Shown one piece after another: positions 12,646 through 25,240 of a DNA stretch of 64,000 bases. The notes under the pieces were generated by a model. It saw only the letters and a program-made list of their open reading frames with translations. It searched no databases and was not told where the DNA came from. This DNA is from Cyathus striatus (lineage: Eukaryota > Basidiomycota > Agaricomycetes > Agaricales > Nidulariaceae). The position numbers were made by a program, and so were the translations under genes. Each line of letters starts with the position of its first letter. Within the stretch, counting starts at the first letter, position 1. The stretch spans positions 1,240,001-1,304,000 of the forward strand of contig JAOVFP010000023.1 of the NCBI GenBank assembly GCA_025738555.1, read 5' to 3'.

Positions 12646-12969
12646 TGTTTTGAATGTGGGGACTAGGCAAGTGAAAAGAGATGAATGAGCAAGTGGTATT
12701 AAGGAAGGAAAGAGAGAGAAAGTACCGAGGTCGCTGGGGATGGTGATGAAGTGGGTTTGAACTTCGGGGAGGACCGTTTGCGGTATGCATGACTACGTGA
12801 GAATTAATTTCTAACTTAGGCGATCAATCGTACGCGCCGTCATCGTGTTCGTCGACGAGCTCTCCGTCTGACGCTTCAGCGAGCTCAACCTGATCCTCAG
12901 CTCACCGTTGCTAGATTACACCTATTAAATTCACCATCTTTAGTAAATACGTGTACGACGATTTACACC
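12646..12969. promoter_or_regulatory. Divergent promoter region ATP18 / VPS11
   Basis: The 324 bp separating the ATG of ATP18 (-) from that of VPS11 (+). Pyrimidine-rich and purine-rich runs lie near 12660-12725. No motif is claimed. Confidence 0.45.
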
Positions 12970-15900
12970 ATGGCATCAACACTCGCCGCCAATGCTGTTC
13001 CTCCCAACGTGCCAGCAGCTCCTGGAGTGAGTTTTTATTATATGACCTGCCTCTTCATGCACTTACACTAACAGTTATACTTGCCGTAATATAGACACGT
13101 CAGTTTGTATTCTTTGATTCTGTCCCCGTGAAGGATGTCCAGGACCTCGATAGCCCCCCGGATATCTTCAAAGTTTGTGCGAGTTTCTTTTGTTATACCC
13201 ATCTTGAAAGATTAACATTAATATAGGCAGCACCTGAAATATCCACAATATGCTCTTCCTCGTTTGGCATTCTTGTCGCAGACATACATGGCAGCGTTCA
13301 CCTACTTAACTCTGATTTTGAATCCGTGAATAGCTGGGTCGCCCATGTTTCTGGTCGCGTAACGCATATGATGGAGAGAAGAGGCGTGTTGGTTACTCTT
13401 GGGGTTCGTTATGCTGCATGTTGATGAGGATTTTCATCCTGATTGCCCCACAGGAAGAAGCCTCGACGCATTCCCCTCTCTTGAAGATTTGGGACTTGGA
13501 GAATAAAGAGCCAAGGACCGGATCACCTGTGCTTTTACGTTCGACGAAGATACAACTGGGTCATCGGCCACATCCCGCTAGTCATTTATCCTCGATTTTG
13601 TGGAGCTATTTCTAACCATATTCTGTAGGTCACAACAGTTGCACTCACTGGCAACCTTTCACACCTGGCTATTGGTCTCGGTGACGGCACTGTCCTCCTC
13701 TATCGCCACCTCGACCAATCTCTTACAAGCTCCAACTCACTCACCGCCCTTCCCAAAGTTCGAACAGTTCACGAATCCCCAACAGAGCCCATAACAGGCC
13801 TCGGTTTCCGAGAACCTCTTTCAGGGTCAGCAATGGAACATGCAGACGAGACTGCACCTAGCACTAATAGTAATGACGACGCTATTGCAAAGAACCTTTA
13901 TCTATTCGTCGTCACTACCAATCGAGTATTGTGCTATCAGGCCTCTGGGCGTGGAAGTGGAGGAACCGCAACGGAAGTGGATGAAGTTGGTTGTGGGCTT
14001 GGCTGTGCGACTATGGATTGGAGAGGGAGGGAGATGATTGTGGCTAGAGATGAAGCGATATATAAGTGCGGTACTGAAGGACGCGGAACATGCTACGCAT
14101 ACGAAGGTATTATAACATTGACTTTCTAGTATTCTCACTATTAACTAGTCTCCCCAACAGGCCCTAAATCATCAATACGTTCACATTTGAACTATCTCGT
14201 GATAGTCTCTCCACCTTTCGCACCTTCATCTTCCAATCCTTCTGCGACCGTACGCAACTTCGTCGCCCGAACGGGTGATACTGGATCCGAGATATCCAAA
14301 GTCACAATATTTGACTTAGAGAACAAGTATGTTGCATACACAGGTACGTTTCGCCAAGGAGTGAAGGATGTCGTCTCTCAGTGGAGTAAGGTCTACGTGC
14401 TATGCAACGATGGAAATGTAAGTTTTTCTGAAATGTCTGTAGTTAATTATTAATACATTGCAACCTCTTTAGTTGATTGCATTGGAGGAGAAATCTACCA
14501 AGGAGAAATTGGACCTTCTCTATAGCAAAGCCGCGTACACTATTGCATTGAACCTCGCAAAGACTCAGCAGCTTGATGAAGCCAGTGTCGCAGATATCCA
14601 TCGGCAGTACGGTGATCATTTGTATGCGAAGGGAGATTACGATCCGGCAATGTCACAGTTTGTAAAAACTATAGGGTGGTTGCAACCAAGTTATGTCATT
14701 CGAAAGGTACTCATTCCCGCTTTCCATCATGAACTCGAACGCCTAACTTGGATCCATAGTTCCTCGATGCTCAGCGGATACACAATCTCGTCACGTACCT
14801 TCAAGAACTTCACTCTCTCGGACTTGCGAATGCAGACCACACAACGCTTCTTCTGAATACATACACGAAACTGAAAGACATACAGCGCCTTGATAGCTTT
14901 ATTAAAACTGAATCTAAACGTGACTCAGACGAACTGCCTTTCGATTTAGATACAGCTATTCGAGTTTGCAGGCAAGCTGGGTACTTCGAGCATGCGGGCT
15001 ATCTTGCGCGAAAGTACGAGAGACATGAGGACTATCTGAGAATACAGATTGAGGATGCGGGAGAGTTTGGCGAGGCATTGGCATATTTGAGGAAATTGGG
15101 TCCCGAAGCAGTAAGTTGAATCTCTGCGCTTAATATTCGTTGTTAATGGGTTTCCCATGTAGGCTGAAAGTAACCTAGCACGTTATGGCCGAGCAATGCT
15201 ACAGAGCCTTCCTGAAGAAACAACCCAATTGCTCATTGATCTATGTACCGACTCTGGCTCTCTTGAAGCTGAAACATCAGAACAACCTGCCAGTCACGCA
15301 AAACAATCGTCCACTACATCATACCTTTCCATTCTTGCCTTGAACCGTGCACCTACCCTTGCTTACTCGGAAACCGCCACCATTCCAGCTGCACCATCAA
15401 TAAAGACAGTAAAACCAGAAACCGCGTCGATTAAGACGACAAAACCTGATATTACTAGACGGGATTCGTTACATGAAGGTTCGGGATCATCTACACCTTC
15501 CAGTGCGCAGCCGCCAGCATCCGCATCCATCTTCAAAGCACCTCTGCCACCAAAATTCAAGATACTATCACCCAGGCTGTATTTTGCGCATTTCGTGGAC
15601 CATATGGAGCAATTCGTCAATTTCCTCGAAACAGTTGCATACCGTAGATGGAAGCAAAGCGTTGAAGATCGACCAGAAGGTGCTATTGGTACTTGGCATG
15701 GAGCATCAGACAATGCAATGTTGGATGGAGACGATAAAGCTGATCAAGTGGCCGTTTGGAATACCCTTCTGGAGTTGTACCTCACCTTACCTGGGCCCAA
15801 GGAGAAAGGAAAGAGCAGAGAAGACGGGACCCCTATATTCGACGAAGGTAAGATGCGGGACAAAGCCATGCGCGTGCTCAGGAGTGCAGATATCCCATAT

Positions 15901-16794
15901 GACCCCACGCATGCCTTGATTCTCTGCTCTACACATGGTTATACCCGTGGCCTTGTATTGCTTTGGGAGAAACTGGGTATGTATGAAGAAGTGCTACGCT
16001 TTTGGATCGATCGCGACAAGGAAGGCGAAGAAGGCGCATCGGCGAAGGTCATCGAGGCACTTATGCTTTATGGCTCGGATCATCCACAATTGTATCCTCT
16101 GGTTCTTCGATTCTTAACCAGCACAACGGAGCTGTTGGAGAGACACAAAGAAGATCTCAAAGGAATTTTAGAGCATATAGATGAGGAAAATATCATGCCC
16201 CCCATTGGAGTTGTTCAGGTTCTAAGTAGGAATAGTGTTGCCAGTGTTGGGCTTGTTAAGGAGTGGTTAATGCGCAGAATTCGTCAGGCTAGGAACGAGA
16301 TTGAGAATGTAAGCTCACACTTGGTATCTTTGGGGTGCGACTACTAACTAGGAGTATGTATTTTAGGACAAAGCTCTTACTAATTCGTATCGCCTCGAGA
16401 CAGAGGCAAAACGAAAATTGGTGAAGGAGCTCGCCAATCCAGACCTTCCTAAAGTATCCCATAATACTAGATGTGCTGCATGTCAAGGCCAACTAGATCT
16501 TCCAAGCGTGCATTTCATGTGCAAGCATTCTTATCACCAACGGTAAGCATTTCCTTTCCCTTTATTTTCATTATCTCATGTAAGACCAGATGCGTGGCTG
16601 AAAACGAGACAGAATGTCCGAATTGTGCACGAGAACATGGGGTCATACGGGACATCCGGCGGAACAACCTCAGACTTGCAGATCAACACGATATCTTCCT
16701 CTCGGAAGTGCAAGAGAACGGATTCGAAGCCATTGCTGCTTCATTTGGTCGAGGATTACTCAACGTTCCTCGGCCACTAGATGAGATTTCCTAA
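12970..16794 (+). CDS. VPS11: Vacuolar protein sorting protein 11 (HOPS/CORVET core)
   Basis: Starts at 12970 (MASTLAANAVPPNVPAAPG) and ends with TAA at 16792-16794, with several short introns. The N-terminal beta-propeller part shows FVFFDSVPVKD, GILVADIHGSVHLLN, PLLKIWDLENKEPRTGSPV and LAIGLGDGTVLLYRHLD. The middle is helical, with DLLYSKAAYTIALNLAKTQQ, HRQYGDHLYAKGDYDPAMSQ and IGWLQPSYVIRKFLDAQRIH, which is a clathrin-heavy-chain-like repeat. The C-terminus carries a RING-H2 finger (CAACQGQ, FMCKHSYHQRC, CPNC) near 16475-16625. VPS11 is a core scaffold shared by the HOPS and CORVET tethers at endosome and vacuole membranes. All three expected regions are present, and no damage is seen. Confidence 0.95.
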
Positions 16795-17031
16795 TCCTCC
16801 TTCCACTTCTCTTTATACATTAGTACTTGCCTTTCTATGCGTAAAATACTCATACAGATTAACAAGACATAATGTTGAGTCAGCTGTGGTTAGTGCTTCA
16901 CAATCATTTAATGGCTGTCTTAAGTTCAAAGGTATAATGATAAATGATAACACATTAGGTATAATGAGATATACTCCCTAACTGGTCTCCGAGCAGGACA
17001 TATTTGGGTCCACCTGTGGCTTACACCCCTA

Positions 17032-18000
17032 TTACGATCCTGAACCATCACGACAGTTATCTGCGGATCGCGATGATTGGGAACATTGCTCGTGTCCGCT
17101 TTCACGTTTACTCCGCCTTAAGATATCTTGCACCTCACTTGGCATTGGTTGCGTCTGTCCATTTTCAACAGCTTCGGCGCGCTGCTTGTACTCTTTCACT
17201 CGCTCTCTAACCCGAGCGCGCCGCTCCTCACCCACCTCCACCGCTTCCTTGCGCGCTTGAGTAAGATTGGTCACTGCGCTCTTGTGTCGCTGATCTATAT
17301 AAGACGACCCGAAAAGTAACGAGGGATAGACCCCAACCATGATTGCCTGCAACAGTCAGTTGTTCACCTGAATGCCGAAAACAAAATTGAAGACACGAAC
17401 GAGGACCCCAACACAGAGAACTACACGCTCTCGCATTAGCTGTTGTGGAGTAGGCTGAACCGTGTCTCGGAATTCATTCCCTGGCTTTTCAGTATTCATG
17501 AATGGCGCCTGGTGACGATGCGCAGAGTAATAGGCTCTTTTCCTCCGCTCCAGTTCTGTTACATAGGGATCAAAGCCGTGCTGACTAGGATATGTACGAG
17601 TCGCTCCGCGTCTTAAAACATCATATGCTGAGGATATGGACTGAAATCGAGCGTGTCGAACTTCTGGAGAAAGTATACGACAGTGATGGGAATCAGGGTG
17701 ATGCAGTCGTACAAGCTCGTAGTCTGTGCCACCAGATTAGTTCGTCATTTTAAAATAAGAGCTGTAGCTCGACAAACATCTAGCCTTTACGTCCGCCTGC
17801 GGGGCACCAAACGGCAAATGAAAAATCTGATGCGGGGAAGGATTTGGGTGAGCAGGATAAGGGTAAGGGTTCTCAGACGTGGTAGATGCGAAGCGAGCTT
17901 GGATTATGAAGTGAAGTTGAACTGGTAGCTGGGAGGCAGAAGTGAGAAACCTCTGCCATGAAACTAAGCTTGTACGAATGTTTGATGTTCGAAGATGCAT
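17032..18000 (-). CDS. Mitochondrial J-domain (DnaJ-like) protein
   Basis: Starts at 18000 with a basic, Ser/Arg-rich leader (MHLRTSNIRTSLVSWQRFL) that looks like a mitochondrial presequence. It continues with NPSPHQIFHLPFGAPQADVK, then across an intron the J-domain signature YELVRLHHPDSHH and FQSISSAYDVLRRG. The HPD tripeptide needed to stimulate Hsp70 ATPase is present. After the J domain come FDPYVTELERRKRAYY, a hydrophobic segment (VVLCVGVLVRVF), then IMVGVYPSLLFGSSYI and a charged helix, with the stop at 17032. It is therefore probably an inner-membrane-anchored mtHsp70 co-chaperone. The intron near 17350-17400 could not be placed exactly. The exact partner is unknown. Confidence 0.75.
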
Positions 18001-18395
18001 TTAGAAGTAAGCCTTTTGGACTGAGTCCCAAGCTGAAAGCCCTGCAACAGGCTGCGAGGAAAGGATTCGGCATTCGCGAGTGACGAACCCCAATCATGTG
18101 CATGTGCATCACTCGGGAATTGGGAGATGCGGGCCCTTGCGCCGCTGCGAACCTTGGCCCTTGTCTTATCTCTTCATTCAACCATTCCTTATTTAATGAT
18201 CCTCAGATAATCTCAGACAATCTCCAGATTTATGCAATCTTTATGATAGTAAGTGTACTTATTCTGTAGACATCCCGAGAATAATTACACTGGTAAAAAT
18301 ACTTACATATAAGACAAAGACTCAACTACTGTTCGAAGTGTTCAAAAGTTTAAGTAAAAGTAATCGCCGAGTGCTAGTAAATAGTGGGGTCATAT
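18001..18395. other. Intergenic, nothing recognised
   Basis: About 395 bp between the start of the J-protein gene and the end of the next minus-strand gene, so it probably holds the J-protein promoter. Confidence 0.4.
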
Positions 18396-19080
18396 CTAGT
18401 GACAGCTCTGAAAACACAAAATCCCAATGCAACGCCGATTTATACCTTCATTTCGCTGGCGAAGGACTGAATGTCGAAAATTGAGCTATATACTTATACG
18501 AACGAAGGTACTTTGATATGAAACTTACCGTTACAGACTCCAAGCCACACTCTTTGGCTTCCCTTGCGTCTTTCTCTGCGGACATAAAACGGATCCTTCC
18601 AACAACAGCGACCGAAGCTAATACTGCGAGTAGCAACGATTGCACCCCTAATAACGATGATTGGGCAATTTGAATCGGTAAATTCCAGGTAGGAGTCATG
18701 TTTGGTGCACGTTCGGCGGGAAGCAGACTCTCAGGCCCTTCTACGGTAATCTGAGCAGTCATGCCAAAGGCCATGAGATTGAGTACGCAAAGTAGCATTA
18801 GAATAATGGCGATCCTCGAGCGGTATATGGTCGGAAGTATTCGAGGAATAACAGAAGGTGGACATCCATCTGGTATTTGTCGTTGTTCCCAGGAAGAGGC
18901 GATGATGCAGAGATGCACCAAGATTGTGAGTGCCGTTACAAAACGGTTTATAATGACTGAGAAAAACCCGTAGTTATAGCCCGACAATGTCAGTACTGGG
19001 ATGCTAACAAGGAAGGATAAGATCACGAGTGCGAGGGCTACCGGCGGAAAGGAGGGGGCTTTCGACGTCTTCGTATCCAT
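18396..19080 (-). CDS. Small multi-pass membrane protein, function unknown
   Basis: Starts at 19080 (MDTKTSKAPSFPPVALALVI). Four hydrophobic stretches are visible: ALALVILSFLVSIPVLTLSG, FVTALTILVHLCIIAS, IAIILMLLCVLNLMAFGM and a C-terminal SSLLGVQSLLLAVLASVAVV. A hydrophilic loop with NMTP, a possible N-glycosylation site, lies between TM3 and TM4. The main exon ends in a GT donor after LESVT near 18530. A short second exon reached through the AG at about 18455 ends at a TAG at 18396. I do not recognise the family. It resembles the many lineage-specific four-TM proteins of mushroom genomes. Confidence 0.65.
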
Positions 19081-19809
19081 TTCTGAAATTCGTATTTAGT
19101 TAGGGAGCAGGTAAAGAGAGAGGAAGCAACTTCAGTAACGATGTACGAAGCCGCAGCGATAAAACTAACAGGTAAAGACTGTGGAAGGTTTAGTAGGACC
19201 TAGTCCAAACGGACCCTCTTGATAGATAGATATATGCCTCTAGAAACAGGGTAACGGTGGGGACATCAATCAAGCCACAAGTCCAAAGGTCCAAGGGGAA
19301 GCTTTGAATTATCGACTGGCAGGGTCAAATATGCATGTCAACCGAAGAAGTGAAGTCTTGCAGGTACGATTTAATAATAGTCCATGGCAACGAGGTACTA
19401 TATGTCTAATGCAATTAAGCACTTGCCAATGTAATCAGCAGATTTTATCAGTTTTATAACGAGCATGTTCAGGTTCCAAAGACCAAGCAAAATCCGTATC
19501 CTAGTCCAGGAGTTTGTATTTCATGATTTTTTCAGCTTTGGCGTTTCAGGATTGTGTCAGGAAACAAAGGAAGTCAAAGCCAAAAATACGCGAGCGCGTA
19601 CAGCCCGAGTCTCCCGAGCCTCATCGAGAACTTAGAAGCCCAAAGCAACAACCCCATTTGGTAAAATCCCTGAGGCGGCGATTAAGCTTACAAATTGAAG
19701 CTTTTATGTATATAATGTACATATGCTTGACATATGCAGACAATATCGGTATTAACGATGATGACATTGCTCGTTGGTCAAAACTCAAAGAAATTAACAT
19801 GCAATAAAA
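19081..19809. other. Intergenic, nothing recognised
   Basis: About 730 bp holding only an unsupported 97-codon plus-strand frame at 19514-19807 with no domain signature. Confidence 0.4.
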
Positions 19810-21853
19810 TTATACAAATGCCTTACACAATCTACCGTTGGGCATCTCAATCCATCTATCGCTCCCAACCGCTGTACTAGCATAAAGCACATCACCTGGA
19901 TCCCACTTGTTCTTGATGCTCAAGAGCCGCGCATAATTTTCGCCATAGAAAGCCGTTTTCCAATTTGGAAGCTCGTAATCTGCCTAACCAATCACGGAAA
20001 TTATGTCAATTCGCAGTACTTGAATGGACCACCAGACTTCGCTGCTTACCTCGTTCAGATAAGCGCCTCCGTTTGGCGTAAGCGTCTCAAGTATGTCTCC
20101 AAACTCTGTCCTTAAATTTTGTTGTATTGGTCGAAGGCTGTCTATGGTGGGTGTGCCGCTCAGTGACCTAAGGCAGCAGTATAAGAATAGTTCATAAAGC
20201 AAAAAAAAAAAAAATAGAGCAGCTTACAGTGAAAACATTAAATGACGCTGTGCATTTCTCCAAGCGTATGATACAGAATTTCCTGTATTCTTTGCCAGTG
20301 ACAGTTTAGGCTGAAGAGCGATATCCGTAATATAGCCACCTTCAAGTGCAGCAAATTTCCCAATAAGCTGCGAAATATTTACTGAAGTCGAGGGAGGTAC
20401 GAGTCTTGGAACAAGGCGGCTTGTTACTATATAACCCCCGCTGATGGGAAATGACCATGAGCTTTCGTCGGGAGTACTGATCGCCAGAAAAGCAGATTTG
20501 AAATTGTCATGTGAAGTCAAAGAAAGATTGAACGGGATCCGAGAAGAATTAAGCGACAATGTAATAGGTAACAATAAATCCATAGCATCGTCTTTCGGTT
20601 TCTTCGGAGCAAAAATTGCAAGACTGAAAAAGGATTGGTTATATCCAGCAGCAGCGTATACATGGTTATCGATGAAATTGGGTGTTGCGTCGTGGAACGC
20701 GTTAATCGCACTCCAGTAGGCATCCAATGAATTCTTATTGGAATCAAACGAGAGTACTCCAGATGTGGCCTGTATATCGGGAAATATCTTTAGGGTGACA
20801 GACCATACGATACCATACGTTGACCCCCCCTATAAAAGTTTGAGTAAACAGCTATATATAAAAATTAAGTACATTACACCACCGCTGAGAGCCCAGTATA
20901 AGTCCTCGTTTTTGATGGGCGATGCGCGCACGAAATTTCCGGTGGTTGTGACGACCTCGAACTCCAAGGTCTGGTCAGCACCTAAGCCATGAAGATTTGT
21001 AAGAACGGAATGACCACCTCCTTGAATATATCCTCCAGCAATCCCGACTGACTACGGCCATGTATCAAAATGCAGACTTCAGGAGTGGGGTTGTCCAGAC
21101 CTACAGGATATGCTCCAGCTATGATAATATACCCTCTTTGAGCAGCATCTTCATATAATGTATCAGCTACTACGCCGGATTCAATCTTAACGGCAGGTCC
21201 CGTGTATACAGGCGACGAATAGTGGTTTAACCACTCCCTCTTCTGTAAGTTGTGAGTCCATACAGATAAAGATCCTGTCCCTATGTTCTTTCCCATAAGG
21301 CTTACGGACTGCTTTAGCATATAAAGGTAGTTACGAAGAGTGCCGCAACCTACTCATGACCAGTATTCTTGACAACGAGACGAATATTATATTTCCTAGC
21401 AAATTCCACGGCTGAGACGATATCCACAGGTCTAAGGACATTTACTGCGTATTGTGGATACATCCCAACAGAACACTGGTCACCAGGACGGGTAAAAGGG
21501 TTGCAACTATTGTTAGTAAACAAAGTGTTAATGATTGATGTCGGAGAAGAGACACTGCGATACTGGTAAGTATTCATTGAGACAGAAAACCATATACCCT
21601 ACTGATAACGTGTGTCATTCCAGTTATCATGAACGAAAGTACATTGCGTTTCGTTAAAATTAGGGTGATGACAAGGCGACCCAAGAGGAATTGTTCGTAT
21701 GAGCCGGCCCTCTAAAGTTGCGTTCAGATTGTCCCATTGCGCAATGGATGGCCAATTGCGATCTCCGGGAAGTGACTTGCATGAAGTAGACGACACAAGA
21801 AGGATATCATAGTAAGACCACATGAGGAGAAAGAGCGCTTTCGCAGAGAGCAT
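19810..21853 (-). CDS. FAD-linked oxidoreductase, berberine-bridge-enzyme-like, secreted
   Basis: Starts at 21853 with a hydrophobic leader (MLSAKALFLLMWSYYDILLV) that fits a signal peptide, and stops with TAA at 19810-19812. The FAD-binding (PCMH/FAD_binding_4) part shows GDRNWPS, QYAVNVLRPVDIVSAVEFAR, LVVKNTGHD with LMGKNIGTGSLSVWTHNL across an intron, then YIIIAGAYP and GGYIQGGGHSVLTNLHGLGA across a second intron. The C-terminal BBE domain ends with DYELPNWKTAFYGENYARLL and KNKWDPGDVLYA. The TGHD histidine is the expected covalent flavin anchor. Several N-glycosylation sequons (NAT, NET, NDT, NLS, NIS) agree with secretion. Family members oxidise sugars, alcohols or secondary-metabolite intermediates. 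The substrate is unknown. It lies about 6 kb from the polyketide synthase with unrelated genes between, so a shared pathway is not supported. Confidence 0.9.
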
Positions 21854-21943
21854 GTTCTGTATTGCATGTGAGAAATTAGCCGTCCTCTTATAATGAGACA
21901 CCCCTTGAGCTTGAATATTTGAATGCTCGAAGCATTCTTAGTT

Positions 21944-22027
21944 CTTAGTCCCGCAGGCAAGGAAACCAAAAGGAAACAGCTCAACGCATTCTTAGTCCCG
22001 CAGGTAAGGAAACCAAAAGGAAACAGC
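21944..22027. repeat. Tandem 37-bp direct repeat (two copies)
   Basis: Copy 1 is at 21944-21980 and copy 2 at 21991-22027, differing at one base (cagGCaag versus cagGTaag). They are separated by 10 bp and lie about 90 bp upstream of the FAD oxidoreductase start, so they may be in its promoter or 5' leader. Confidence 0.85.
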
Positions 22028-23264
22028 GAGAGGCCCTCGTTTCTGATGAATCAGAGGCTGGGATAGTGGATCATTTATTTGGCCCGTTGTCCAAACTAAA
22101 TCCCGAATACGATTCCCGAAACACCTCTTGCAATTGCTCATTCGAATGTGGCCCTTATAGTATGTCTTGAATCTGAACGGCGGTCCACAAAGGGCGAATC
22201 ACAACGGCGCGCCCTCAATGGTAGACCGTGACCACCTAAATTGGAGATCTTAGTTCTTGACTTCCTTCCAACGTTCAAACGTTCACCAAGGTCCCTTGTA
22301 AATTTAATTGAAACAATCCCGAACTTAAGCGGAGGGCAAAGGGAAAATAAACGCAAAATAAATGAACTGTCGAAAATACAAGGAAATTCTTGTTCTTACG
22401 TTTTTCTTGTACTTCATGGACTTAAAAAGAAAATGGCCACTTCATAATAAACGTTGCTCCAGAGGCTGCGCTTCATATCATCACCTGTATCGTTTGCGAT
22501 CACAATATCCGACATTCTTTTGTGATATACCTGCGCACAACAAGGCACAGCATCACCTTTAATATCGAATCGACAATAATATGATCCTTGCACGCGCTAT
22601 TATTACCTTGATTCTTTCGGCTCTCTTTGGTATGTTACGTGATGATATCGCTTGCAGTTTGTGCTTACCATGGCCAGTAGTACTTGCTACCCCTATTGAA
22701 CAAGTACTCCAACCTGTGATTATGCAAAAGAACAATATGGGGGGTACCAACTTGATCGTAAGTTCATACTATAGATCTCCCTGATTCACGATGGAACATC
22801 ATGGTAACAGCAATCATAGTATCAAAATAACACAACAACCTCCTACCAATCAAACGCTTCCAGTGGAAATTAGAATATCGTTAGCTCGGTATCATTGGGT
22901 GCGATCATGGCCAGCGGGATAATAGCATCGCTGCTGTAAGATGACAGTCCGATGAGAGCGTTATCGGAGCTTAGCTCTCAATTTGCTTGGTGACTCAAAG
23001 GTGTAGTTCAAACTTCATTCTTGTAATATGTATTAGCACATTGAGTGTCGCGAATTCATATTCATCGATGTATTTATCATAACAACACGACGTTTTAAAC
23101 CCCCAACGCATGAAGATTCCATAGACCTTGTATTATGTATTCTTTTAAGTTGTTACATATCCTACAAAAGCAAAAGCAGATCCGCGTAAATAGTAGTACA
23201 CACAGCGTAAGAAGCTGCTAGTAAGTAAGTATGTAGTAAGTATTCGTGTCCATCCTCCAGCTAC
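22028..23264. other. Intergenic, nothing recognised
   Basis: About 1.2 kb, AT-rich. A short plus-strand frame at 22581-22784 begins with a hydrophobic leader-like stretch (MILARAIITLILSALFGML) but shows no further support. Confidence 0.35.
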
Positions 23265-25240
23265 TCAGTAAACCGTCGAGTCTTGTAACCTCCACCGAAA
23301 CAACGGGCCCCACCACCAAAGTGAGCGGGGTCGAATAGGTTGTGCGGGAGCAGGGTCATTGAGTACATGCGTCCGCTCAGCGAACACATCTTTTTTGCGT
23401 TCGGGTGTTGGTATTCGGTCGTCAATGTCGCCCTCTTCGTGCTCGTATGGTCTGTATTCCTGTTGATGTGGTAATCCTTCCACCGTATGGTGATCCTCGG
23501 TATCGGTATCCATTCGTCTCCTCTGATGATCAATGCCAGAGTCCATTTCAGTCTCACTCCCTCCGTCTTCATCATCCCTCTTCCTTTCCCGTAGCTCTTT
23601 TCCCACCTTCTCCCGCTGCTCTCGCACAAACCTCCTATCCGCCCACACCATTCTCCATCCAAAACTCCCTAGACCCCATCCGGTGCCCGTGCGTGCGGTA
23701 TCGCGCGTGCTAAGCTCTCTTATCTTCGTTCAACTCGTTCAACGTCCTGTTGTCGTGCAGCTATACGATGAGCACGACGGAGGGAGGCGTACCACTTGTG
23801 AATAACTGCGGGAAGTATGGTAGGAAGGGTCATAAAGGAGTACACAGATGTAGCAGTTGATACCACAGAGCGCGTCATAGAAGGCGTTGGAGATCCCTGC
23901 GGTGAAGGGGAAGAAGGACGATCACGAGGAGCTTGTCTACGATGTCGGCGATGCGTTCCAGAGTGCTCGGTGGCATTTCCAGTCTCTCCGGCTTGAGATC
24001 CTGTTCTGACGGACGTTGTGTGTCCTTCATGATCGTCCTGTTCTCCATCACGAGAAAGAGCCCCGGTCATTCCTCTCAACACCTTCTTGGCACGATTCTT
24101 CTTCATCTGCCGTTTCTCCCTTGCTTCTCGTTTCCTCGACTCGCGCTTGGCCTCCTTGCGGAGTTTTTCTTCCATCTCTTCCTCGTCAGTCATACCAATG
24201 CTGGATCCGCTGCCTGCTCCGACCCACCACCACCATCCGAGGAAACTCTGCCATAGGATGACAGCCCACATTAGACCAGGGAGCCAAACGTACTCCTCTT
24301 CCTTGTCGACATAGAGAACGTTAAGTCCGGTGCTAACCAGTGCCAATGTAAGTGCAGAGGCGCCAAAGACCGCGGTTCCACCATCCGTGCGCCACGCTTG
24401 GCGCCGGTTAACAAGAAGACCCCAGATGAAGAGTGCAACAGTGAAGAGGAGGGAAAGGGTGGCGTTGCAAACATTTTTGACGGCGGATGCGACTTCGTTG
24501 ACGTGGTTACTGTCATGGATGCCAATAAGCTGCATAATGGCGGCGACAATGGCCATGGGACCTGGCGTGGGGTTAGACTGGAGTGAGATGATACATTTAT
24601 AGTTTAGACTAACCCAGAAGGAAGAAGATCAGTCGTGCTTCGAGACGAGATGGGTATAGCAAGGTTAGGAATTGGATATGAGTTATCTAGAAAAATATTT
24701 GAGCATCGGAAAGAATATTCGGTGTAGAATTGTCGGACATACCTGGATTAAACCTGAAGTAGAGGCGTTCATGACTAACCAGGTTGCGCGCTCAGCAATG
24801 CTCCAGTCTGATTGATCGCCATCGAAATTTGGAGGGACATTGACGGCAATGTAGCTAAGCATGTAGGGCCATTTCTCGCTTTCTGCAAAGGAAGAGGAGA
24901 GCACGACATGGATGGTTGCGATGAGGGAGATAAGAAGGGTGGTAACGCCAGATATTTGAAGAACGTAGTTAACGGGAGCCAGAGGCCAGTGGTATTGAGC
25001 AGTAAAAACAAGATGAATGAAGAGGACGACGACGAGAGTAAGTACGATTCCGGTGAGTAAAATTTGAACAGGGAGAGAGCGCGCAAAAGGTGGTCGAAAT
25101 TGCAGAAAAGGGTCATGGGGAAATCTGCGGGGAGATGCAACGTCAGTTTAAAAAATTCGAGAAAATCCGGGAAAAAGAGTAAAACTACCCTACATCCTCT
25201 GCTGACGAGTCGTCTTGAGCAGCGACGAGTAGCAAGAGGG
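23265..25240 (-). CDS. Conserved fungal multi-pass membrane protein, function unknown
   Basis: The 5' exon near 25240-25180 encodes LFRGLLSLLLLVAAQDDSS, which looks like a signal peptide. The ATG was not located and may lie in an upstream exon. Following exons give the membrane segments GIVLTLVVVLFIHLVFTAQ and VTTLLISLIATIHVVLSSSF, the loop SEKWPYMLSYIAVNVPPNF, ERATWLVMNASTSGLIQ, then ATLSLLFTVALFIWGLLVNR, TALTLALVSTGLNVLY-type helices and GLMWAVILWQSFLGWWWWVG. A long charged cytosolic tail follows (KRESRKREAREKRQMKKNRA, then a low-complexity Ser/Pro/Arg part). It ends in WWWGPLFRWRLQDSTVY with TGA at 23265. A GT-AG intron of about 74 nt near 23792-23717 restores the frame. I believe this protein type is widespread in Agaricomycetes but know of no assigned role. 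Confidence 0.75.

Noticed and set aside
15363..15713. Antisense 116-codon frame within VPS11
   Set aside because: It is the complement of a conserved VPS11 exon and has no domain.
19514..19807. Plus-strand 97-codon gene
   Set aside because: Basic low-complexity translation with no domain and no evidence of expression.
22581..22784. Small secreted protein on the plus strand
   Set aside because: It has a hydrophobic leader but no cysteine pattern, homology or splice support. The frame is short.
23405..24602. Several plus-strand frames opposite the membrane-protein gene
   Set aside because: They are Ser/Pro-rich mirror frames of the charged coding tail on the minus strand.
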